NCBI RefSeq assembly: GCF_001547935.1
Contig: NZ_AP014636.1
Location: 558,001 to 622,000 of the forward strand
Source of the DNA: Vibrio tritonius
Lineage (GTDB): Bacteria; Pseudomonadota; Gammaproteobacteria; Enterobacterales; Vibrionaceae
Length of the DNA stretch: 64,000 bases
Reading direction: 5' to 3'
This document shows positions 58,016 to 64,000 of this stretch, in pieces; the first letter of the stretch is position 1, and each line of letters starts with the position of its first letter. The position numbers and the translations under genes were made by a program. The notes beneath the pieces were generated by a model. It made no database searches. It was not told the DNA's origin and saw only the letters and a list, made by a program, of their open reading frames with translations.

Positions 58016-59812
58016 TTAATTTTGGTTAAGTAACTGCTCAAACAAATCGATTTTTTGTTTAACTCGATCGATACTCTGTTGCCAGAAATCTGCTTGGCTC
58101 AAATCCATACCAAGGTGTTTTTGCACCACCTCTTCGGCCATCATCGAACCGGTATCACGCAGCAAGCTGATATAACCTGGGTAGAAATCCGCGCCTTTTT
58201 CTTCGCGCTGAGCATAGACTCCTAAGCTAAACAAATAGCCAAACAAATATGGGTAGTTGTAGAAACTCACTTCAGAAATACTAAAGTGCAGTTTGCTGGC
58301 CCAGAAATACGGGTCAGCTCTGTCCATCGATTCGCCATACCAAGTTTTCCAAGCACTGCTCATCAATTCGCAAAGCTCGGTTGCCGATAGTTCGCCATTT
58401 TGACGCTGCTCATAAAACGTTTTTTCGAACTCAAAACGTACCGGAATATTCACCATCAGTGCGTAGCACGACGATAACTCTTCCCACAGCATTTCAAGCT
58501 TTTCTTCGCGAGTTTGCGCTTTGTTGAGCAAGTAGTCGCGAACGATGGTTTCAGCGAAAATTGAGGCGGTTTCGGCCAATGTCATTGGATAGCGAGTTGC
58601 ACACAGCGGCATGTCGCGCATCACCCAGTTATGGAATGCGTGACCAAGTTCGTGTGCCAAGGTCATAAGATCGGAACGACTGCCACCCCAAGTCATAAAC
58701 ACCAGCGGTGAGCGCGTAGCCGCAAATTTGGTGCAGTAAGCGCCAAGGCGGCGGTTGCTACTTGGTGCAGCGTCAATCCAGCCATTTTCGATCATGGTAT
58801 CGACAAACCCCGCCATTTCGGGCGAGACATCGACAAAGGCGGCTTTAATGAGCGCTATGGCATCGTCAAAGCTGTAAAGCTCTGGCGCTTGGTCGGTTAA
58901 GCTCGGCATGCCGGCCAGGTGATTCCAAGGTTTCATAGAGTCTAAACCGTGCACTTTGGCCATCAATTGTCCTGCTTTATGACCAACTTCTCGGTTGGCT
59001 TTGGCGCAATCCATCATGGCGTCCAGTGTTGATAATTGAATGCGGCTTTGATGCAAACTTGGGTCAAGGAAATGCACTTTCTGCTTAGTTGAACGTTTCT
59101 GGTATTCAGTCAAACGCCAACCCGATAACGCGTTCAAAATGGCAGCAAAACTTTCTTGATGGGTTTTCATCGACGCTTGGATTGCACGCCATGCCAGCGG
59201 CTGGCGTTTAAAATCCGTGCCGTACAAAATACTGGCCGCTTGAGAAAACCCCATCACTTCTTGAGTGCCATCCTCGTGTTGCAGTGTCACTTGAAGTGAA
59301 CCAGTCAAATTATCGTAAAGGCGTCCCCACCCATCGCGGCCATCGACCTGCATGGCAGAAAGCAGCTGCTCTTGTTCAACACTTAGCTGGGTTTGCGCCT
59401 GCTTGCGAAGGCAGGCGATCAAAAAGCCTTGTCCCGCTACATCGCCACTTTCATGATCTAACACTTGCTCGATAAAGCTTTGATCTGCAGTGGCAAGCAC
59501 GTCTTGATACGGTGTATAAGCCTGAGCCAATTCAGAGCTGAGTTTGGCGATGCGACCAGATAGTGCTTTGGCGCGAGTGTGGGTCGCATCCACTGACGAG
59601 TGGCATGACGCAAACGTGCTGATGGTTGATAATAGCGTGCTTGCCGCTTCGCGCGTCTGAATCGCATTTTGCATCACTTTGAATGACTGGCGCTCAGCAA
59701 CATGCTGATTTAGCACGTCAATGCATTGGCTGATGAGGGTGATGTCTTGTTCAATTTTGCCATCATCCAGTCCTTGATAAGCGACAGAGAGATTCCAACT
59801 CGGTGCGTTCAT
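58016..59812 (-). CDS. pepF: Oligoendopeptidase F-type M3 metallopeptidase
   Basis: A 598-residue zinc peptidase with the thermolysin-like site TLAHELGHAFHNW (His, Glu, His) and the downstream glutamate in TLAETASIFAET. It is cytoplasmic and cleaves oligopeptides. Length and the SATELCELMSSAWKTWYG region suit the PepF/PBP-like M3 branch. It is bracketed by direct copies of repeat B and by palindromic units of family C. Confidence 0.92.
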   Translation of the reverse strand: MNAPSWNLSVAYQGLDDGKIEQDITLISQCIDVLNQHVAERQSFKVMQNAIQTREAASTLLSTISTFASCHSSVDATHTRAKALSGRIAKLSSELAQAYTPYQDVLATADQSFIEQVLDHESGDVAGQGFLIACLRKQAQTQLSVEQEQLLSAMQVDGRDGWGRLYDNLTGSLQVTLQHEDGTQEVMGFSQAASILYGTDFKRQPLAWRAIQASMKTHQESFAAILNALSGWRLTEYQKRSTKQKVHFLDPSLHQSRIQLSTLDAMMDCAKANREVGHKAGQLMAKVHGLDSMKPWNHLAGMPSLTDQAPELYSFDDAIALIKAAFVDVSPEMAGFVDTMIENGWIDAAPSSNRRLGAYCTKFAATRSPLVFMTWGGSRSDLMTLAHELGHAFHNWVMRDMPLCATRYPMTLAETASIFAETIVRDYLLNKAQTREEKLEMLWEELSSCYALMVNIPVRFEFEKTFYEQRQNGELSATELCELMSSAWKTWYGESMDRADPYFWASKLHFSISEVSFYNYPYLFGYLFSLGVYAQREEKGADFYPGYISLLRDTGSMMAEEVVQKHLGMDLSQADFWQQSIDRVKQKIDLFEQLLNQN

Positions 59813-59889
59813 CCTTAATCCTTTTGTGTTAGCTGTGTATTGGTTTGATTATATTACGAATATCGATAATTTCACTTAGCGAATTACCA

Positions 59890-59960
59890 TTTCTTACAGG
59901 GACACACACCGCTAAAGGCACCAATTACCATGACATAAGGGTGAGTGTCCTCGTTAATTT
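59890..59960. repeat. REP-like family C unit upstream of pepF
   Basis: It carries GGGACACACACCGCTAAAGG and GGGTGAGTGTCCTCGTTAAT arms around CACCAATTACCATGACATA, diverged from the copy at 57851-57907. Confidence 0.82.
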
Positions 59961-59972
59961 CTCAGGTATAGT

Positions 59973-60100
59973 GGTGTAATTTCTTCGCTTTATATCAGCA
60001 TTCACTAGTGTTGGCTCGATCGTGTTTTTGATAGCGATCTCGATCTGGCTCCCTCCTTCTTTAGAGGGAGGGCTGGGGAGGGAGCATCACGCGCTCGAAA
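59973..60100 (+). repeat. Intergenic repeat family B, copy 2
   Basis: A 128-bp direct copy of 57599-57726 with two base differences. Confidence 0.88.
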
Positions 60101-60160
60101 CTTCAAGTAATTTGTTTATTTTACAATTAGTTAAAAGTGTATGTCATTGTTGATTTTCGT

Positions 60161-61411
60161 CTACAAAAACGCCCTTGGATAGCGCGTGGTGTAATAGTTT
60201 TCAAGCTGTGTATCTTGAGCCGTTAACGCTTCAATGCAATCTCTAGTTTGGGTAATAAACGCCAGCGAGAGAATGATCAAACCGCCCATGGTCATGATGA
60301 GTGTATCAATGTTAAAGAGATTGATATCAATCGCATAGCTAAATGCCATGCTACCAAGCGGGATGGTTAACACGCAAAGGGCAAAAATCGCAGATTCAAT
60401 CCGCGCTTTATGGCTAACCGGAACGGCATGACCGCGTAGCGAACTAAACTGAATCCCTTTGATCGTTAACCCCATTCCTGAGAGAAAAAGTGCGATAGCT
60501 TTGATAGCGGCGGTATGAGTGTACGCAAAGGCCATCACGCCTAAACCAATCAATAAACCGCCGAGCAATACTTGCTGATAACGGTTGAACCAACGATTCA
60601 TCTTCACCGAGAGCGTACCGCCAACCAGCATACCAATGGCGATAGAAGATTCGAACAGCACCACATAACTGATGTCGTTATTGAGGGTTCGCTGCACGTA
60701 AATTGGAACGACAACGGAAATGAGGGGAGTGAGAATAAAGTTACCGACCATGGCGGAGTAGCAGAACATCAGCTCCGGTTTAAGCTGTTTTAGGCTGCGA
60801 AAACCTTGGGTGATTTGCAGCGCTTTGCTCTCAGCTGAAGGAGCGGGCTTTACACCAGAAGGCAAACGCACAAAGTTGAACAAGAGCAATGAAATCAGGT
60901 ACAAAACAAAGGTGGCCAGCAGAGAATTAACTATCCCTACGGCATAAATTACTCCGCCACCAACCACCACACCAATGATCACTTGCAGTGAGTTTAAGGT
61001 CGAGGAGATACCAATGGCATTCGTGAGGTTCTCTTTACTCACCAGCAGTGGAATTAGGGTGTTAGGGGCCGTAGAAATGGCGCTGTTTAAAATCGACAAA
61101 AGCGAAATAAGGATCAAGCAGCTGATAAAACTTTGGTAAGAAAATAATAAGATAAACGCCAATAACACCGAGGCAATACTGCAAAATAGCACCACGGTTT
61201 TCTTTGCATAGCGATCGAGCAAATAGCCTGATATCGGTAAAAACAGAATATTGGCAACCCACATTACCGCGACTAACACACCTACACTTTCAGCGTGACC
61301 AAATAGTTGCACTAATGCCCAAATAATTACCACCGATGCACTGCGAAATGCCACGATGGAACAGAGATGAGAGAAAATGTATCCATAATAGCTCATTGAA
61401 TTTCTGCTCAT
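60161..61411 (-). CDS. MFS transporter (MFS_3/enterobactin-exporter-like)
   Basis: A 416-residue transporter with about twelve helices. The motif-A-like loop YLLDRYAKKTVVLF lies after helix 2. General shape resembles the MFS_3 branch that includes EntS and macrolide exporters. The cargo is unknown. No regulator or biosynthetic gene is beside it. The ATG at 61411 is used. Confidence 0.82.
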   Translation of the reverse strand: MSRNSMSYYGYIFSHLCSIVAFRSASVVIIWALVQLFGHAESVGVLVAVMWVANILFLPISGYLLDRYAKKTVVLFCSIASVLLAFILLFSYQSFISCLILISLLSILNSAISTAPNTLIPLLVSKENLTNAIGISSTLNSLQVIIGVVVGGGVIYAVGIVNSLLATFVLYLISLLLFNFVRLPSGVKPAPSAESKALQITQGFRSLKQLKPELMFCYSAMVGNFILTPLISVVVPIYVQRTLNNDISYVVLFESSIAIGMLVGGTLSVKMNRWFNRYQQVLLGGLLIGLGVMAFAYTHTAAIKAIALFLSGMGLTIKGIQFSSLRGHAVPVSHKARIESAIFALCVLTIPLGSMAFSYAIDINLFNIDTLIMTMGGLIILSLAFITQTRDCIEALTAQDTQLENYYTTRYPRAFL

Positions 61412-61808
61412 TTTTTCTCTGTCCTTATGAATTTAATGGCGAACCTCAGTCCTTGAGGTGGAGATAATAAAGGGAATTTATGTAATAAAATTGTTGCATA
61501 AAGGTACCGTACCGACAAATCACAGTAACCGCAACTTATTTGTCTTTTTTAGTACAAGTGATTATTTCTATGAATATGTGTATTCGGTTGCATACAAATT
61601 ACTAAGTCATCACGAAGTCGTATTTTGGTGAAGCTGTCTTTGCTCTAATCACCAATGTTAGCCGGGATTGGTACTAGACTAACTGCATAAAAGGTGATGT
61701 CGTTTGACCTAATAATTAGAAAGTTAAGCGTGTTTCTTGCACCGCAATAGTGAGGAATGTGGATGGATTGGTGCGAAGAACATAACGATGTTATGAAAGG
61801 AGACAAAA
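61412..61808. other. Gene-free gap
   Basis: About 400 bp between divergent genes. A small CCTCA/TGAGG hairpin near 61446-61460 is the only structure noticed. Confidence 0.5.
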
Positions 61809-62189
61809 ATGTATCCATGGCTAAATTCCAATTTTAACTTTCCCTTAAGCGGGAGCGTAAACCAAGATATCTCACCAGAGTTCTTCTTCAATTCAATAAA
61901 AAGAGGAAATGGTGATATCGAGAAGGCAATATTTACCAGTGGCGCTTCGTACGGTCGCCAACTTGGCATGATTAGCGGTATTTTGCTGGAAGTTATTGAG
62001 GCTTTGAATTTGTCTGATGATGTTGCAGAAGTGAAGAAGTTTAAAGAGCTACAGAAAACAATCCACCAAATCAAAGAACTTGAACACCACAGCTTAGAAA
62101 CGCATGCTGTTGAAACATTAACGAATTTACAAAGCCAAGATAAAAGGTCATTTGAAAGAGTGATGAGGCAGTTTAGTACCGAAAAATAG
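61809..62189 (+). CDS. Small helical protein of unknown function
   Basis: A 126-residue soluble protein with AAAGGAG upstream of its ATG. An N-terminal aromatic stretch (MYPWLNSNFNFPLSG) and a C-terminal helix rich in Glu, Lys and His (EVKKFKELQKTIHQIKELEHHSLE, about 73-96) suggest a coiled coil. I do not recognise the family. A strong terminator follows. Confidence 0.65.
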   Translation: MYPWLNSNFNFPLSGSVNQDISPEFFFNSIKRGNGDIEKAIFTSGASYGRQLGMISGILLEVIEALNLSDDVAEVKKFKELQKTIHQIKELEHHSLETHAVETLTNLQSQDKRSFERVMRQFSTEK

Positions 62190-62208
62190 ATTGGTTACCC
62201 ACCTTGTC

Positions 62209-62241
62209 AAAAGCTGCTCTTTTAAAAAGAGCAGCTTTTTT
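62209..62241. terminator. Bidirectional terminator
   Basis: AAGCTGCTCTTTT pairs with AAAAGAGCAGCTT, with T-runs on both strands, between convergent small genes. Confidence 0.9.
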
Positions 62242-62254
62242 AATGGGTTAAGAG

Positions 62255-62581
62255 TCATTCTGACTCTAACTCTATAGTAGAGTTATTTAGCGCATAGTTC
62301 CAAATTCGGTAGACATAGAAAATGTAGCCGATGCCAAATGTCACTAGCGAAATTAAGAACCAAATAAACACATGAAGGAGATTGCCAAAAAGGTTGATCT
62401 CACAACTCATTTTACGTTCACGCTGCTGTTCATCGATCAAAGAAGTTCTATTGATAATGAACTTCGAAAATGAGTAGGGGAAGAACATCAGGGCAATACC
62501 AAACGTAATTAGGCTTAATACCGCCCAAATTACGAGGTGAAGAATAATGTCCAAAATGCCAACGTCTGCTTTTAATCTCAA
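62255..62581 (-). CDS. Small membrane protein with duplicated helix pair
   Basis: A 108-residue inner-membrane protein with two similar halves. Each has a helix ending in the same pattern: IWAVLSLITFGIALMFFPYSF (about 18-38) and IWFLISLVTFGIGYIFYVYRI (about 73-93). It may belong to the DUF6693/DUF898-like small proteins. The start appears to be TTG with AAGG upstream; no in-frame ATG precedes the first helix. Confidence 0.65.
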   Translation of the reverse strand: MRLKADVGILDIILHLVIWAVLSLITFGIALMFFPYSFSKFIINRTSLIDEQQRERKMSCEINLFGNLLHVFIWFLISLVTFGIGYIFYVYRIWNYALNNSTIELESE

Positions 62582-62889
62582 GAGAGTTACCTTTTATTAT
62601 GGTTAATTTTCTAAGTGACATTCATTTTGGCGATTTATTCGCCTTGCCACCGAACTACATCAAATAACCAGCGTCATTTGTTGAAGCTAATCATAATGTT
62701 AGTTCTGATAGTTGTGGTTTTTGTAAGCTTATAAAAATCGCAGATGAACGAACTCGTCTCTCTTGTTATCAGTAGTGTTATTAGCAGGACACACACCGTT
62801 AAAGGAGATTGTTTTTCTTACGGGGATACACACAGCTAAACGGTAAATCATGTTTTAAAAACGACGCTTTCATACTGCGGAATAAACAA

Positions 62890-63032
62890 ATAACCCAAAG
62901 GGATGATTGATTAAATGTTGTTTTATTTCAATGGGTTATGGAAATTAACTTGACTCCTGCGCATGATCCCCCCTCTAACTCCCCCCTTAAAACCAAGGGG
63001 GGAGGACCGGATCGAGTACGCTGTAATATATT
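62890..63032 (+). repeat. Intergenic repeat family A, copy 2
   Basis: Close counterpart of 57350-57490, including the CCCCCCTT/AAGGGGGG hairpin. Confidence 0.8.
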
Positions 63033-63104
63033 CATTTCTTGCGGGGACACACACCGCTAAACGCACCACTTACCATGACATAAAGATGTGTGTCCTCGTT
63101 AATT
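62972..63104 (+). repeat. Composite A+C module, first copy
   Basis: The 3' part of repeat A continues into a complete family C palindrome. The whole, about 130 bp, recurs at 63174-63306 with few changes. Confidence 0.8.
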
Positions 63105-63173
63105 TTGCAAACCATCCTTGAAGGTTATTTGCTTGCCAAGTCTCAAGATTTTTGAGATGTGATCAAGAGACTG

Positions 63174-63306
63174 CTCTAACTCCCCCCTTAAAACCAAGGG
63201 GGGAGGACCGGATCGAGCACGTTGTAATATATTCATTTCTTACGGGGACACACACCGCTAGACGCACCACTTACCATGACATAAAGGTGAGTGTCCTCGT
63301 TAATTT
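63174..63306 (+). repeat. Composite A+C module, second copy
   Basis: Tandem counterpart of 62972-63104, offset 202 bp. It is followed by two truncated GTGTGTCCTCGTAATTT units (about 63315-63350). Confidence 0.8.
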
Positions 63307-63368
63307 CGATGACATAAAGATGTGTGTCCTCGTAATTTTTTCCTCGTAATTTTTGTATCTGATCAAAA

Positions 63369-63387
63369 AACTAAACGGTGTTTCATA
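63369..63387. promoter_or_regulatory. KdgR-like operator upstream of kduI
   Basis: AACTAAACGGTGTTTCATA matches 13 of 16 specified positions of the KdgR consensus, about 100 bp before the kduI start. Confidence 0.55.
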
Positions 63388-63487
63388 AAAATTAACACCA
63401 TTGATCACAAAATTGTTTATGCATATATAAATGATATTGCTCAAATATGAATGAGTGTTAGGCTAGCTCCAAAATTAGGAGGTGCCT

Positions 63488-64000
63488 ATGCACACGAATT
63501 ACAACAGCAATCCATTGGATGCTAAAGCGTACGATACTGATCGCTTGCGCTCTGAATTCCTTACCGAAGACTTATTTAAAAGTGACGAAATTACCTTGGT
63601 TTATAGTCATATCGACCGGATCGTTGTCATGGGCGTGAGTCCGGTTACTTCAACACTTAAACTCAATGAATTTGTCGATACCAAAGCGTTTGGCGTGGAG
63701 TATTTTCTTCAGCGTCGAGAGCTAGGAGTGGTCAATCTGGGTGGCTCTGCCAAGGTGAAAACGGCGGTTCAGGAATACACTTTGAACCATTTAGATGCGT
63801 TGTATCTGGGCTTGGGTGAGCAGGACGTTGAGTTTACGTCACTCGATCAATCAGACCCTGCGCTTCTTTATTGTTTAAGTGCGCCAGCTCATCACTGTTA
63901 TCCATCACGGATTATAACTCGCGAACAATCTCGTCATATTGAGCTGGGCAGCACTGAAAATGCCAATGCACGAACCATCACCCAATATCTTCATCCTGAA
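63488..64000 (+). CDS. kduI: 5-keto-4-deoxyuronate isomerase KduI (5' part)
   Basis: The first 171 codons are present; the gene runs off the window. KduI converts 5-keto-4-deoxyuronate to 3-deoxy-D-glycero-2,5-hexodiulosonate in pectin and glycosaminoglycan breakdown. It is recognised by LRSEFLTEDLF, ITLVYSHIDRIVVMGVSPVT, GVEYFLQRRELGVVNLGG and APAHHCYPSRIIT, which match E. coli KduI closely. The zinc-binding THERR region lies beyond the edge. AGGAGG precedes the ATG. A KdgR-like box is upstream. Confidence 0.93.
   Translation, partial: MHTNYNSNPLDAKAYDTDRLRSEFLTEDLFKSDEITLVYSHIDRIVVMGVSPVTSTLKLNEFVDTKAFGVEYFLQRRELGVVNLGGSAKVKTAVQEYTLNHLDALYLGLGEQDVEFTSLDQSDPALLYCLSAPAHHCYPSRIITREQSRHIELGSTENANARTITQYLHPE

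Larger units (their letters stand above)
59813..60160. other. Repeat-filled gap upstream of pepF
   Basis: It contains family C (59890-59960) and family B (59973-60100) units and little else. The pepF promoter must lie within the first 75 bp. Confidence 0.7.
62582..63487. other. Repeat-rich region upstream of kduI
   Basis: About 900 bp. It contains partial family C units (62786-62840), family A copies at 62890-63032 and 63174-63240, full family C units, and a KdgR-like box. A 65-residue frame at 63152 crosses repeats and is rejected. Confidence 0.75.

Noticed and set aside
63152..63349. 65-residue frame before kduI
   Set aside because: It consists of repeat A and C sequence.
57851..63350. 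CRISPR array in the repeat-rich right end
   Set aside because: Repeats are palindromic, irregularly spaced and without uniform unique spacers; no cas genes are present.

Overview
The window is most consistent with a diazotrophic marine gammaproteobacterium of the family Vibrionaceae, probably a Vibrio. This rests on gene content: a NifHDKTY/ENX/USVWZM cluster, a Suf operon beside nrdHIEF, KdgM-type porins, a PepF-type peptidase, AzlCD with Lrp, and REP-like GTGTGTGTCCTCGTTA repeats with a REP-associated (RAYT) transposase. I recognise the families from memory of their motifs; no database was searched, so the genus is an inference.

Layout. 1-4 kb: a RAYT transposase flanked by inverted copies of its REP-like repeat, then two KdgM-family porins on the minus strand. 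KdgR-like boxes lie upstream of the porins and at the left edge. 4.1-5.1 kb: an AEC-family transporter. 5.2-19.9 kb: the nitrogen fixation cluster in three plus-strand transcription units, nifHDKTY plus a small ORF, nifENX plus ferredoxin, and nifUSVWZM. Each unit starts with its own NifA-type TGT-N10-ACA site and a sigma-54 -24/-12 promoter. nifA, nifL, nifB, nifF, nifJ and nifQ are not in the window. 20-25.4 kb: Lrp/AzlCD, a LysR regulator with a cupin, an orphan panB, and a LacI regulator. 25.5-32 kb: a beta-glucoside/chitobiose-type PTS locus (EIIA, GH1 6-phospho-beta-glucosidase, EIIC, EIIB, a second EIIC, a coiled-coil porin) tied together by GGAAACCGGTTTCC-like operators, one of them inside a perfect 42-bp palindrome.

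32.2-42.6 kb: a YpeA-like acetyltransferase, then sufABCDSE (minus) divergent from nrdHIEF (plus) across an intergenic region with two Fur-like boxes, then a DUF3299-like protein. 42.7-45.2 kb: a lipoprotein alkaline phosphatase and QorB. 45.6-51.9 kb: a catabolic cluster (2-hydroxyacid dehydrogenase, RraA-like aldolase/decarboxylase, DASS/SLC13-type permease, amidohydrolase) behind a near-consensus sigma-54 promoter, followed by a PrpR-type sigma-54 activator. Its substrate is not obvious. 52-56 kb: a small unknown protein, a soluble histidine kinase with a degenerate receiver-like N-terminus divergent from a single-domain BLUF photoreceptor, a GNAT enzyme and a methyltransferase. 56-64 kb: an esterase, PepF, an MFS transporter and small unknown proteins among many REP-like repeats, ending in the start of kduI behind a KdgR-like box.

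How it fits together. The two edges (KdgM porins and KduI) belong to pectin/oligogalacturonate use and share KdgR-like boxes although about 60 kb apart. The nif cluster supplies the nitrogenase structural genes, dedicated NifU/NifS Fe-S assembly, homocitrate synthesis (NifV) and maturation factors, but needs NifB, NifA and an electron donor from elsewhere. The Suf system and the class Ib ribonucleotide reductase look like an iron-limitation module. The least explained parts are the sigma-54-controlled amidohydrolase cluster and the BLUF/histidine-kinase pair.
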